Positions 27,776 through 36,589 of a DNA stretch of 64,000 nucleotides are shown here, one piece after another. The translations under genes were made by a program, and so were the position numbers. A model generated the notes under the pieces. It had not been told where the DNA came from. It was given only the letters and a program-made list of their open reading frames with translations, and ran no database searches. This DNA is from Collinsella aerofaciens (lineage in GTDB: Bacteria > Actinomycetota > Coriobacteriia > Coriobacteriales > Coriobacteriaceae). How positions within the stretch are numbered: the stretch's first letter is position 1; each line of letters starts with the position of its first letter. The stretch is taken from positions 1-64,000 of the forward strand of contig NZ_JADNHZ010000015.1 in assembly GCF_015554145.1 (NCBI RefSeq), written 5' to 3'.

Positions 27776-29374
27776 ATGGATCAAAAGGCTTCCGCAAAGA
27801 TCCTCGTACTCGACTTTGGTGCGCAGTACGGTCAGCTCATTGCCCGTCGCGTCCGCGACCTCAACGTGTATTCCGAGATCGTTCCCTGCGACATCTCGGC
27901 CGATGAGATTCGCGAGATGAACGCCTCTGCGCTCATCCTTTCTGGCGGCCCGGCTTCTGTGTATGCCGAGGACGCTCCGTCCATCGACCCCGCCATCTTT
28001 GACCTGGGCCTTCCCGTCCTGGGCTTTTGCTACGGCCATCAGATCACGGCCGTGACGCTTGGCGGCAAGGTCGGCCACTCCGAGGTGGGCGAATACGGCC
28101 GTGCTACCATCACGCGTACGGCCGGCGCCAAGCTCTTTAACTCCACGCCTATGGAGCAGACCGTGTGGATGAGCCACCGCGATGCCGTGTCCGAGGTGCC
28201 CGAGGGCTTTACCGTTACCGCCAGCACCGACGTGTGCCCGGTTGCCGCCATGGAGTGCGTCGAGCGCAAGATTTTCACCACGCAGTTCCACCCCGAGGTC
28301 AAGCACTCCGAGTACGGTCAGCAGCTGCTGAGCAACTTCTTGTTTGAGATCTGCGGCCTGGAGCCCAACTGGAGCATGGACAACCTGGTCGAGACCATGA
28401 CGGCCGAGTTCCGCGAGAAGGTCGGCGACGACCGCGTGATTCTGGCCCTGTCCGGTGGCGTCGACTCCTCCGTCGTGGCTGCGCTGGGCGCTCGCGCCGT
28501 GGGCAAGCAGATGACCTGCGTGTTCATCAACCACGGTCTGCTGCGCAAGGGCGAGCCCGAGCAGGTGGAGGAGGTCTTCACCAAACAGTTCGACGTCGAC
28601 TTTATCCACGTCCACGCCGAGGACCGTTATGCCGAGCTTCTGGCCGGCGTGACCGAGCCCGAGGAGAAGCGCCGCATCATCGGCACGCAGTTCTGGAAAG
28701 AGTTCTTCGCGGTTGCTCAGCAGCTCGAGTGCGATGGCAAGCCGGTCAAGTATCTGGCTCAGGGCACCATCTACCCCGACATCATCGAGTCCGGCGCTCG
28801 TAAGACGGGCGGCAAGACGGCCACCATCAAGAGCCATCACAACCTGATCCCGTTCCCCGAGGGCGTGCACTTCGACCTTATCGAGCCGCTCGATCACTTC
28901 TTTAAGGACGAGGTCCGTGCGCTTGGTCTGGCGCTCGGTCTGCCGGGCCACATTGTGTTCCGTCAGCCTTTCCCGGGCCCGGGTCTGGCCATCCGCATCA
29001 TCGGTGCGGTCGACAAGGAGAAGCTCGAGATTCTCAAGAATGCCGACGCCATCGTGCGCGAGGAGCTCGATGCTTACAACCAGCGTCTGTTTGAACAGAC
29101 CGGCGAGCGCAACTCCGAGCACAGCTGCTGGCAGTATTTCGCGGTCCTGCCCGACATCAAGTCCGTCGGCGTTATGGGCGACGAGCGTACTTACCAGCGC
29201 CCGATCATCCTGCGCGCCGTCGAGTCCAGCGACGCCATGACCGCCGACTGGGCCAAGCTGCCCTACGACATCCTGGCCCGCATCTCCGGCCGCATCGTGG
29301 CTGAGGTCCCCGGCGCCAACCGCGTGTGCTACGACATCACGTCCAAGCCGCCCGCGACCATTGAATGGGAATAG
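27776..29374 (+). CDS. guaA: GMP synthase (glutamine-hydrolysing)
   Basis: Makes GMP from XMP, glutamine and ATP. The 532 residues comprise the amidotransferase (DFGAQYGQLIARRVRD; Cys in LGFCYGHQ near 84; His-Glu in QFHPEVKHSE), the ATP pyrophosphatase (LSGGVDSSVVAAL near 227) and the C-terminal dimerisation domain ending VPGANRVCYDITSKPPATIEWE. The ATG at 27776 follows GAGGGGG. The 3' end of guaA is a known insertion site of genomic islands. A second, partial guaA 3' end lies 20 kb downstream at 49577. The gene itself is complete and is followed by a hairpin. Confidence 0.97.
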   Translation: MDQKASAKILVLDFGAQYGQLIARRVRDLNVYSEIVPCDISADEIREMNASALILSGGPASVYAEDAPSIDPAIFDLGLPVLGFCYGHQITAVTLGGKVGHSEVGEYGRATITRTAGAKLFNSTPMEQTVWMSHRDAVSEVPEGFTVTASTDVCPVAAMECVERKIFTTQFHPEVKHSEYGQQLLSNFLFEICGLEPNWSMDNLVETMTAEFREKVGDDRVILALSGGVDSSVVAALGARAVGKQMTCVFINHGLLRKGEPEQVEEVFTKQFDVDFIHVHAEDRYAELLAGVTEPEEKRRIIGTQFWKEFFAVAQQLECDGKPVKYLAQGTIYPDIIESGARKTGGKTATIKSHHNLIPFPEGVHFDLIEPLDHFFKDEVRALGLALGLPGHIVFRQPFPGPGLAIRIIGAVDKEKLEILKNADAIVREELDAYNQRLFEQTGERNSEHSCWQYFAVLPDIKSVGVMGDERTYQRPIILRAVESSDAMTADWAKLPYDILARISGRIVAEVPGANRVCYDITSKPPATIEWE

Positions 29375-29402
29375 AACAGACGTTCGATAAAATAATATAG
29401 CA

Positions 29403-29519
29403 TCAGATAGCGGGCACGGTTTCAATCGAATCCGTGCCCGCTGCTGTATGCGTGTCCTTGCACGCCCAATATGCGCCGTAAAAGCCGTCTTCTTCAACGT
29501 CAAAGTGAATGCGCTTCAT
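29403..29519 (-). CDS. Small ORF, 38 residues
   Basis: Begins 10 nt after the stop of the LCMT-like methyltransferase and has a good ribosome site (GAGAGG, 5 nt spacer). The product starts MKRIHFDVEEDGFYGAYWA, reminiscent of the N-terminus of HicB-type antitoxins. It stops after 38 codons inside the guaA hairpin, so it may be a truncated remnant. The evidence is the site, spacing and a weak resemblance only. Confidence 0.35.
   Translation of the reverse strand: MKRIHFDVEEDGFYGAYWACKDTHTAAGTDSIETVPAI
29409..29442 (+). terminator. Hairpin after guaA
   Basis: Perfect 11-bp arms AGCGGGCACGG / CCGTGCCCGCT with a 12-nt loop, 35 nt after guaA. No T run follows, and the hairpin overlaps the end of a small minus-strand frame. 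Confidence 0.55.
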
Positions 29520-29528
29520 TTTTGCCTC

Positions 29529-30359
29529 TCAAAATCTTATTTTCACGATTTGCATTTTCATCCCGTTGTCACCGACCCTTGCGAGAAACCGGAAAAAGCC
29601 GCTGACAGAAGGGTCTCTCAAATCGTTGTAACCCAGCATATAGCCGCGACTTACGACCTGCAGACGGCTGTTCCACGTGCCGATTTCCTTGGCGGCATCC
29701 GAAACCGCAAAATATGCCCCCACATCCTTGATTTTTGCAGTCTTAAGCCATGTTTTTGCGATCATCTTTACTGCCGTCCGATTGGCAGCATCAAAGACCA
29801 GCACGCCGCCGGGGAAAGCGTCCGCCATCCCCCGCACCAGTTCCCGGACCTGCTGGGTCAGAAAGTAATAGAACACCCCGGAGGCAAAGAACACCGCCCC
29901 GCCGGAGGCATCGATTTTGCTAAACCATGCGGTGTCTTTCAGGTCGCAGGGGATATTTTGTTCTCGATCCCCGGCGGGCAGTAGCTGCTGCCGCAAGGCA
30001 ATCACATCCGGGAAGTCCAGATTGTAGATCTTGCATCTACCGTTGTCGCAGGTTCTGCCGGTGTTGTCCAGCCCGCAGCCCAGATTGACCACCGCCGCAT
30101 TGGGGTGGCCTTTCGGGTAATCCCGCACCTCGAAAGCAAGATCACTCTGCCGTGTGGCCACCTCCAGCGCACCAAAGCGCTGCATCAGGCTGCGGGAGTT
30201 TTTCTCTGCCTCTGAAAAGTCGTAGTCGATCTGGTCGAGCAGACGAACCGCTGTTTCATCCCTGTAAAGGTTCGGGTACAACTCCGTACACAGCTTCCGG
30301 GAATACAGCGGGAGGATCAGCGTCTCCTGCACGGTGTTTTTCTCAGTTTTACATTTCAT
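29529..30359 (-). CDS. LCMT-family class I methyltransferase
   Basis: A 276-residue SAM methyltransferase. It has VVNLGCGLDNTGRTC, the Leu-carboxyl/tetracenomycin methyltransferase form of motif I, then YNLDFPDVIALRQQLLP and FFASGVFYYFLTQQ. These proteins methylate small molecules or carboxyl groups; the target is unknown. GAGGAAG precedes the ATG. It is third in a minus-strand cluster of methyltransferases (31696, 31080, 30359). Codon use is more mixed than in the flanking core genes, suggesting transfer, perhaps from Firmicutes. Confidence 0.8.
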   Translation of the reverse strand: MKCKTEKNTVQETLILPLYSRKLCTELYPNLYRDETAVRLLDQIDYDFSEAEKNSRSLMQRFGALEVATRQSDLAFEVRDYPKGHPNAAVVNLGCGLDNTGRTCDNGRCKIYNLDFPDVIALRQQLLPAGDREQNIPCDLKDTAWFSKIDASGGAVFFASGVFYYFLTQQVRELVRGMADAFPGGVLVFDAANRTAVKMIAKTWLKTAKIKDVGAYFAVSDAAKEIGTWNSRLQVVSRGYMLGYNDLRDPSVSGFFRFLARVGDNGMKMQIVKIRF

Positions 30360-30370
30360 AGGTTTCTTCC

Positions 30371-30475
30371 TCAGTGAATAAAAACTGTCATAATTGCCGC
30401 CAGCATAGCCGCTATGACCGTCATGCCTATCGCCATGTGCAGGATGGATGCAAAAATACCCGTGCTTGATACCCC
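30371..30475 (-). CDS. Possible small membrane peptide
   Basis: An open frame overlapping the end of the methyltransferase at 30475 encodes SSTGIFASILHMAIGMTV and then AAMLAAIMTVFIH, one hydrophobic helix. The start is uncertain: an ATG at 30433 would give only 21 residues, and no ribosome site is evident. It is listed because it fills the gap between two operon genes. Confidence 0.25.
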   Translation of the reverse strand, partial: GVSSTGIFASILHMAIGMTVIAAMLAAIMTVFIH

Positions 30476-31080
30476 TACTTCCGCGCCGTGACGCAGAGCC
30501 ACTTTTTCTTTTTGTGTATCTGCACCTCGTGAAAACCCGCCTGCTCCAGGCACGCCTTTAATTCAATGTCATTGTAGATGGTCATGCCGCCGATGATCTG
30601 CGTCCACCTCTCGTCCTTGTCCGTATCGCCATTGCTCTCGTTGCAGATAAGAATTGTCCCGCCTGGCTTCAGCGTCCGCCAGACCTCACGGAAGCATCGG
30701 GGCAAATCAGGCCAAAAATAGACGGTCTCAAAGGCCGTGGCAGCATCGAAGTAGCTATTCTCAAACGCCATATCCGCCACACTGCCTTGCAGAACGGCGC
30801 AACGCCCCTCCTGAATTGCAGTTCGGTTGAGCTTTCTAGCCTTCTCCACGCTGACGGGCGAATAGTCGATGCCCTTGACGATGCCATGCGAGTATTTTTT
30901 CAGCAGCCGTTTTATGTTCGCCCCGCCTCCGCAGCCGCAATCCAGCACCTTGGCGTTTGGCGCAAGTCGTAGAAATCGAAGCCCCCACCGCGCCACAGGG
31001 CTGTGGCCCAGATTCATCATGGCAACCATAAGTTTTCCGCCGAGGCCCACGGGCTTGCGGGTGTTTTCAAAGAACGACAT
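30475..31080 (-). CDS. Class I SAM-dependent methyltransferase
   Basis: The 201-residue enzyme has VLDCGCGGGANIKRLLKKY (motif I), GIDYSPVSVEKARKLN, and the post-motifs FDAATAFETVYFWPDL and LKPGGTILICNE. It is of the UbiE/Methyltransf_11 kind. The ATG at 31080 has GGAGGGG 4 nt upstream and overlaps the 3' end of the preceding methyltransferase gene by 14 nt, so the two are coupled. Substrate unknown; probably a small metabolite or xenobiotic. Confidence 0.85.
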   Translation of the reverse strand: MSFFENTRKPVGLGGKLMVAMMNLGHSPVARWGLRFLRLAPNAKVLDCGCGGGANIKRLLKKYSHGIVKGIDYSPVSVEKARKLNRTAIQEGRCAVLQGSVADMAFENSYFDAATAFETVYFWPDLPRCFREVWRTLKPGGTILICNESNGDTDKDERWTQIIGGMTIYNDIELKACLEQAGFHEVQIHKKKKWLCVTARK

Positions 31081-31696
31081 CTGGCCCCTCCGATTTCGTG
31101 CATTCCGCATAGGTCAACGGGAACGAGGCCTTCAGCACTGCGCTTTTCTGCACCGCCCAGCCGTTTTGACGCAGGAAACATAGGTATTCCTCGCTTGTCC
31201 ACCTGCTGTGGAGGGGGAATCCCGCCATACTCATGAAAAAGGCTTTTGCCTTGCCGGAAACCGAGCTCCCCGCGTGAGTGAAGGTTGGCGCGATGAGCAC
31301 GCCGTCGTCCTTCAGCACCCGTCTGATTTCTTGCAGGGCCTTTTCCGGATGCGGCACTATGTGAAGCGCGTTGGACGCGATCACCACTTCGAAGGACTTC
31401 TGTGCATAGGGCAGGCGGAACATATCTTGTACGGAAAAGTGCAGCTTTGCGGATTGATTGTCCCGCTTTGCTTCAAGGATCATCTTTGCAGAAGCGTCCG
31501 TAGCCTCGATGTGCGCCGCCGCATCCACGATGCTCTTTGCGATAAGCCCCGTGCCGGTGGCAACCTCCAGTACGGTTTTTGCTTTCACCACCGGCCGGAT
31601 CAGCCCATACATCTTCTCATACGCCGCCCGGTCGTTTCGCATGAAACGGTTGTACCGACCGGCATTCTTGTCCCAGAAGCCCTTGCGTTCGTGCAT
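31067..31696 (-). CDS. Class I SAM-dependent methyltransferase
   Basis: First gene of the three-methyltransferase cluster, 209 residues from the ATG at 31696 (a frame-internal alternative to 31711). Motifs are TVLEVATGTGLIAKSI, IEATDASAKMILEAK, FEVVIASNALHIVPHP and LKDDGVLIAPTF. It overlaps the next gene by 14 nt. A 22-bp near-perfect dyad (31712-31733) lies immediately upstream, in the promoter, implying control by a dimeric repressor that is not encoded next to it. Confidence 0.85.
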   Translation of the reverse strand: MHERKGFWDKNAGRYNRFMRNDRAAYEKMYGLIRPVVKAKTVLEVATGTGLIAKSIVDAAAHIEATDASAKMILEAKRDNQSAKLHFSVQDMFRLPYAQKSFEVVIASNALHIVPHPEKALQEIRRVLKDDGVLIAPTFTHAGSSVSGKAKAFFMSMAGFPLHSRWTSEEYLCFLRQNGWAVQKSAVLKASFPLTYAECTKSEGPDVVL

Positions 31697-31711
31697 GGCT
31701 ATCGCCCCCAA

Positions 31712-31733
31712 ATAGTTAGAGCAATCTAACTAT
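31712..31733. promoter_or_regulatory. 22-bp palindromic operator candidate
   Basis: ATAGTTAGA and its reverse complement flank GCAA, giving 9-bp perfect arms just 16 nt before the methyltransferase start. It is AT-rich compared with its surroundings. Confidence 0.6.
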
Positions 31734-32479
31734 AACACGCGTATCATGTAGTAAGATAGGACTAACCTTATTTTCTTGGCTAAGACGCATCTCTTCGGCT
31801 TTCGCTTATAGCGGCGCGAGTCAGATGCTAGGCTGGAGCTGAAGAAGGAGCTTGGCGGACAGGTGGGTCGAAACTGGTTCTCGGAACGGTGATCCAGCCA
31901 ATTACACCAGGGCTCTAGTCATGCAGGTAAATCCAATCCATGACGGGAAAATAGGTCCTTTTCTCTAGCTCGACGTCTTTCGGAGCTTGACGATTTGGAC
32001 TGATGGAGGCGAGAAGTCCCTCACCGCGCCAATACCTGACGATTGCGCTATGGGCATCTCTCCGACCCTTTGAATCACCCCTTGTTACGCCACCCGCTAC
32101 GAACCCCGGCGGAAACCAGGGAGTCATTAAAGGAGCGACCTGCGGTTTTGCGAATCAATTGAGTCATTCCCTAAATCGCGAATCAAGGGCCTGATTCGCC
32201 CAAATTGTGCACGAATCAGCCCTTGGGCGGCACGATGCGACACGCATCGACAACACTCGGACTGGATTAGTCGCTGAGTGGGAATAGCGGGAACTGGCTT
32301 CTAAACTCGCGTTCTGGTGCTGTCGAGTACCGCCTGATGCTGTTTCGGCGTCGCCACAGAGCAAAGCCACCAGCGAAATAACGGGAATAACAGCCTCTGG
32401 ACCCTCTGGCTCGGAGGCTTTCTTTTTCGTTCTGCTCGGAAAGAGCCCCTTGCCAAAGCCCCTTGAGCATCGGGTGGTA
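31734..32479. other. Gene-poor remnant region
   Basis: About 750 bp with no supported gene. A short plus frame near 31830-31892 (LELKKELGGQVGRNWFSER then stop) and a minus frame at 31915-32127 read like fragments of real proteins but lack starts and matches I can name. A stem AGCCTC…GAGGCT followed by TTCTTTTT at about 32393-32425 looks like a plus-strand terminator left from a lost gene. Confidence 0.4.
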
Positions 32480-32920
32480 TTATTGAGCGTGGGCGTTATC
32501 GTAGGTATCTTTGATTTCTTCTGGCAAATTGTCGGGAATCAGCGCCTTCACTCTATCCTCGTTGCCATCTTGGATTGCCTGCTCGTAGTACCAGCATTTG
32601 AACTTCAGCATGTCCAGTGCACGGTTCATCTTCGCGATCTCCGATTCCATGTGGGCCTTCCGCTCTTCGAACATGGCCTTGCGTTTGGGATATGTCGATG
32701 GGCCCTCCGAACACCATTTCATGAACAGCCGGATGTCCTTGATTTCCATCCCTGCCTTCTTTAGGCATTCGATGACCCGAAGCGCCTCGAGTTCCGTATC
32801 GCCGAATCGGCGAATGCCGGACGTCCGCTCCAATTCCGGAAACAATCCCTGTTTGTCGTAATACCGCAGTGTGGAAACGGGCAGACCGAACATCTCCGCT
32901 ACCTGTCCGATTGTGTACAT
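32480..32920 (-). CDS. MerR-family transcriptional regulator
   Basis: A 146-residue regulator. The N-terminal winged helix is YTIGQVAEMFGLPVSTLRYYDKQGLFP…RRFGDTELEALRVIECLKKAGM, followed by a coiled-coil dimerisation helix. The short C-terminus has one Cys (FKCWYYEQAI) and no metal-binding loop, so this is the effector-poor class that controls reductases. It is divergent from the FMN reductase gene at 33026, and the shared 105-bp gap has a MerR-type promoter dyad. Targets probably include that gene and the CMD-cupin gene. Confidence 0.9.
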   Translation of the reverse strand: MYTIGQVAEMFGLPVSTLRYYDKQGLFPELERTSGIRRFGDTELEALRVIECLKKAGMEIKDIRLFMKWCSEGPSTYPKRKAMFEERKAHMESEIAKMNRALDMLKFKCWYYEQAIQDGNEDRVKALIPDNLPEEIKDTYDNAHAQ

Positions 32921-32951
32921 GGTCCCTCCGGACGAATTTCGAATTTACTCC

Positions 32952-32979
32952 TTGACCTAAAGTTAGGTTTAGATATTAC
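32952..32979 (+). promoter_or_regulatory. MerR-type promoter of the reductase operon
   Basis: A -35 TTGACC (32952-32957) overlaps the dyad ACCTAAAGTTAGGT (32955-32968), with -10-like AT-rich sequence (GATATTA) following. A dyad placed between -35 and -10 is the usual MerR site. It lies about 50 nt before the reductase start. Confidence 0.65.
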
Positions 32980-33025
32980 CTTTATTTTCGTCAATATATA
33001 TAAGGAGTGCAAGGGGTATTCCGTA

Positions 33026-33565
33026 ATGAGCAAAACGGTTTTGATAGTCTCTTCAAGCCCTCGAAAGAATGGCAATTCCGAGACGTTGGTGGATGCTTTC
33101 GCCAAAGGCGCGCGGGAAGCAGGCCACAGCGTGGAGACCGTGCACCTGCGCGAGAAGCAGCTCGGCTTCTGCAAGGGCTGTCTTGCCTGCCTAAAGCTGG
33201 GGCACTGCGTCATCCAAGACGATGCCGTGGAAATTGCCGCCAAGATGCACGATGCGGATGTGTTGGTGTTCGCAACGCCCGTCTACTACTACAGCGTTTG
33301 CGGCCAGCTCAAGACCATGCTGGACCGCGCCAACCCGCTCTTCGGCTCCGATTACGCATTCACCGAGGCGTATCTGCTGGCGACGGCGGCGGAGGACGGG
33401 CGCTCGACCTTCGACGGCGCGAAGAAGGCAGTGCAGGGATGGGTTGACTGCTTCCCCCGCTGCACGCTTGCCGGAACGGTATTCGCCGGCGGCGTGAACG
33501 GTGTGGGCGATATCGCCGGGCATCCCGCTCTGGAGCAGGCGCAACGAATGGGCATGGAAATCTAG
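33026..33565 (+). CDS. Flavodoxin-fold NAD(P)H-dependent FMN reductase
   Basis: A 179-residue flavodoxin-like oxidoreductase. The FMN phosphate loop is VSSSPRKNGNSETL; CKGCLACLKLGHCVIQDD is the Cys-rich stretch common in the iron-sulfur-flavoprotein-like subgroup; and FATPVYYYSVCGQLKTMLDR contacts the flavin. It probably reduces quinones or electrophiles. It is divergent from a MerR regulator and 60 nt upstream of a CMD-cupin gene, an arrangement common in redox-stress operons of gut anaerobes. Confidence 0.87.
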   Translation: MSKTVLIVSSSPRKNGNSETLVDAFAKGAREAGHSVETVHLREKQLGFCKGCLACLKLGHCVIQDDAVEIAAKMHDADVLVFATPVYYYSVCGQLKTMLDRANPLFGSDYAFTEAYLLATAAEDGRSTFDGAKKAVQGWVDCFPRCTLAGTVFAGGVNGVGDIAGHPALEQAQRMGMEI

Positions 33566-33625
33566 GCGCGGCTTAGCTGCGCGAAAGCAGTTTGTACTCA
33601 AAACCATCGGCAGGAGGAATCAAAC

Positions 33626-34390
33626 ATGACGATTAAGCAGACGGCGGGCAGAGATGCCCTGGGGGAGTTCGCTCCCAAATTCGCACAGCTCAATGACGAC
33701 GTGCTGTTCGGCGAGGTATGGAGCCGGGAGGGCGAGCTCTCCTTGCGCGACCGCAGCGTGGTGACGGTGGTGGCCCTAATGGCGCAGGGACTGACGGACT
33801 CTTCGTTCAAATATCACCTGACGTCCGCGAAGAACAACGGCGTGACCAGGGCGGAGATAGCGGAAATCCTTACGCACGCGGCGTTTTACGCGGGTTGGCC
33901 CAAGGCATGGGCGGCCTTCCGCATGGCGAAGGAGGTCTGGGTGGACGACGATGCCGCCGACGCAAAGGCTCAGCACCAAAACGAGATGGTTTTCCCCATC
34001 GGTGCCCCCAACGACGCCTTCGCGAAGTTCTTTATCGGTCAAAGCTACCTCGCGCCCCTTTCCACCGAGCAGGTTGGCGTCTACAACGTGACGTTTGAGC
34101 CTGGCTGCCGCAACAACTGGCATATCCATCACGCCAAAAGCGGTGGCGGACAGATCCTCGTCTGCGTGGCTGGTCGAGGGTTTTACCAGGAGTGGGGCAA
34201 GCCGGCACAGGAGCTGCACCCCGGCGACGTGGTCAACATCGCCCCGGGAGTGAAGCACTGGCACGGCGCCGTGCCCGACAGCTGGTTCTCCCATCTGGCG
34301 CTGGAGGTTCCGGGCGAGGATGGCTCTAGCGAGTGGCTGGAGCCTGTGGACGACGACGCGTACCTTAAAGCGACCAACAAGGAGGCTTAA
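33626..34390 (+). CDS. Carboxymuconolactone decarboxylase-cupin fusion protein
   Basis: 254 residues. The first 115 are a CMD/AhpD-like domain (LNDDVLFGEVWSREGELSLRDRSVVTVVALMAQG, then FKYHLTSAKNNGVTRAEIAEILTHAAFYAGWP). Residues 130-245 form a cupin with metal ligands in WHIHHAKSGGGQILVCVAGRGFYQEWG and the second motif PGDVVNIAPGVKHWHGA. The CMD part lacks the CxxC of AhpD peroxidases. AGGAGG precedes the ATG by 8 nt. It probably belongs to the MerR-controlled operon with the FMN reductase. Confidence 0.9.
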   Translation: MTIKQTAGRDALGEFAPKFAQLNDDVLFGEVWSREGELSLRDRSVVTVVALMAQGLTDSSFKYHLTSAKNNGVTRAEIAEILTHAAFYAGWPKAWAAFRMAKEVWVDDDAADAKAQHQNEMVFPIGAPNDAFAKFFIGQSYLAPLSTEQVGVYNVTFEPGCRNNWHIHHAKSGGGQILVCVAGRGFYQEWGKPAQELHPGDVVNIAPGVKHWHGAVPDSWFSHLALEVPGEDGSSEWLEPVDDDAYLKATNKEA

Positions 34391-35030
34391 GCACCGTCGC
34401 CCGTCCGCGTCACCGAGAGCAGCGTGCTCAAATCGGCCTGAATCGCCTCTTCCTTGCTCCCGAGCTGCAATGGGGCTGAGTCGCCCGTGATGTTGACGCT
34501 CAACAGGTGCGCATCCGGCAGCTTCGCGGCCATGCTCCAGAACGGGAGCGTGATGATACCAGGGGTCATTTCGCCCACGCCGAGCTCCAGCAACAGCACG
34601 CGGCCGTTGCTGCGCTCGCGCACAAAGCGCTCGTGTCGCTCGAGGTTCTCGCGCGAAGGCCGGGGCCATATCGCCATCAACGAGAATCGTCTCGCACGAA
34701 GTATCGGGCGCCATGGCCTGGCTGTAGTTGAACTCGGTGTACGTGATGTGTTCGCAGGCGTTTGCGATCTGAGCGAGCATGCGCTTTATGACGCCGTTGC
34801 GCAATTCCACGCCCAGTTCAAGGAAAAGAATCTTCTGATGCGCGTGCGCATCGAACCAGTCGGTTACCTTGCGGTACCGCTCTTTGTCCACAGCGTTCAG
34901 GGAAACCTCGCGGTCAACCGCCTGCTCGGTTGGAGGCGGGGACCCGAGTTCGCCCATGCCCAGGAACTGCTCAGCACCTATTCCGAAGGAGGCTTGCGAG
35001 CGGTATCGGCTCGTCACGATTTCCGTAGTT
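34387..35030 (-). pseudogene. Frameshifted SIR2-like remnant
   Basis: Two minus-strand frames join into one protein-like sequence: VTDWFDAHAHQKILFLELGV…ILVDGDMAPAFARE, and then, in the next frame, NLERHERFVRERSNGRVLL and LELGVGEMTPGIITLPFW. The motif LFLELGVGxxTPxIIxxPFW is typical of SIR2-like deacylases associated with macrodomain operons. The shift falls near 34655. The N-terminal NAD-binding half is missing, so this is a decayed fragment. Its stop overlaps the CMD-cupin stop region by 4 nt, tail to tail. Confidence 0.55.
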
Positions 35031-35322
35031 GATCTTGACTGAGGACTCCTTACAAGTCTTGCTCGAGATCGAGCGGAGACTGGGCCCTGCCGAATCGGAG
35101 CTATGGCGACCAAAAATGTTGCCAGAAGACGCCGTCGACGCTGTTTGCGATGGGGCAGAGCTCGATGGCGGTTCGGCACAGTCTGTTTCGTCGGTTTCGC
35201 GGGGCGTTGATGGCGTGAAGGCGACCGTTGGAAAAGCTCATTTTCGTGGGGAAGAAACTTCTCGGTGAGTAAAGCTCATCGGAGCGGGGATAGAGCTTTG
35301 TCTGCGGGGTACGAAATGCTGG

Positions 35323-36207
35323 CTAGCGGTTGCGACGCCTTGTTGCAGAAATGCCAACTGCCGCAACTACAGCACCGGCAACACTCAGGGCGGCTGCCAT
35401 CGCACCGTTGTCGCCCGTCGCGGGTAGGGTGGCCCCGGCTGGTTTAACCGCCGCTACTGCCTTGGTGGAAACGGGATTTGCCGTGGGCTTTTTTGCATTG
35501 GGCTGCGGTGTGGGCTCGGTCTTGGTTTCCGGTTCGGGTTTGGAACCGCTCGTATCGGTTGCAATCAAGTGCACGTCACTGTCGAAGACGTAACGGATGT
35601 AGTAATCGTGCCGCGTTTCGTGCATAATCCCTTGCCCGCTGTCGAAGTCACGGTCAACGTGTGTGCCAAGGTAGGTTGAGCTGTTGAGGTTCAGCCTGTA
35701 AGGGATTTGGTCGTCGGCGTAACTGCCTGTAAAGACTACGGTTGCTCTAACGTGATTGTCGATCATGGTCAGGGCAATAGAGACGCTGGCCTCTTTGGGG
35801 TTCTCGGTTTTTATAAGGCTTTCGGTATCGGTGTCGATCTTGAAGAGATGGACGGTGTCGTTAAGCCCGTTGATGAAGTCCTCGGGTTTGTCGGGAAAAT
35901 CGTATACAAGAGCCTCGTTCTGGACCAACTCGAAAGCAGGGGGTAGCTCCAAATCGTAGTAATGATCGACGACGGTGGTTGCTGTGAGACTGCCTTCCGC
36001 GTTGACTTCGTCGCAGGTGATGAGTGTTGCGACATCGGATTCGGGCATTTCGGTCGCCAGTGCTACGCAGGGTAGCAAAAGCTGCCCTGCCATAAGAATG
36101 CTTAATCCGAAGGCGACGACTCTGGCGCCTGCATGAAGCTTGACGTTGCGGATAGACAGGCCAGTGCGTTTGTTATGGGTTTGCGGTGTAACATGCTGTC
36201 CATACAT
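35323..36207 (-). CDS. Sortase-anchored surface protein (LPATG)
   Basis: 294 residues with a secretion signal (hydrophobic core VVAFGLSILMAGQLLLPCVAL, cleavage near ALA-TEM at about 51). An extracellular domain of about 180 residues rich in beta-type sequence follows, then a Pro/Thr/Lys linker (KPEPETKTEPTPQPNAKKPT). The sorting signal is LPATG, then a hydrophobic helix and RRRNR. It would be attached to peptidoglycan by sortase; the ligand is unknown. AAGGAG lies 6 nt before the ATG. It is complete, unlike the large surface protein at 44.7 kb. Confidence 0.88.
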   Translation of the reverse strand: MYGQHVTPQTHNKRTGLSIRNVKLHAGARVVAFGLSILMAGQLLLPCVALATEMPESDVATLITCDEVNAEGSLTATTVVDHYYDLELPPAFELVQNEALVYDFPDKPEDFINGLNDTVHLFKIDTDTESLIKTENPKEASVSIALTMIDNHVRATVVFTGSYADDQIPYRLNLNSSTYLGTHVDRDFDSGQGIMHETRHDYYIRYVFDSDVHLIATDTSGSKPEPETKTEPTPQPNAKKPTANPVSTKAVAAVKPAGATLPATGDNGAMAAALSVAGAVVAAVGISATRRRNR

Positions 36208-36589
36208 AAGGCGCTCCTTGTTCGTAGGCCGGTTTCCGTGGATCTATATTGCGCCTGCCCGATTCGGCCAGGCTCATACACGCGAACGCTCACGCGAGCA
36301 GGAGAAAGCTCTAGTTAATTTTCCCACAGTCGACACTTTGCGGCCAACGATTTGCTGTTCAATTCTCGGAGAGAGAATCAAGACAGTTGAGGAGTTGTCA
36401 GGCAATGAGACCGAGCGCGACAGCATGGCATCCTCGCCCAAGTTGAAAGAGGTGCGCGAGCTCGCTCGCAAGCTCGCCTAAGGGTAAGAAGAACGCATGG
36501 CAATCGGCGTTGGTGGAAATGCTTGCTGTCCTTATCAAGAGGAATGCTGATTGCCATGCGTCGATGCCCCAGCGGACAATTCCGGTGTG
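36208..36589. other. Intergenic region with inverted repeat
   Basis: No supported gene. It contains perfect 13-bp arms (ACGCATGGCAATC at 36493-36505 and the complement at 36549-36561) separated by 43 nt, possibly a small insertion scar. A short frame ending SSPKLKEVRELARKLA at 36481 looks like a gene tail without a head. Confidence 0.45.

Noticed and set aside
31915-32127. Minus-strand 70-residue frame as a gene
   Set aside because: No ribosome site and no recognisable domain; kept only as a possible remnant.
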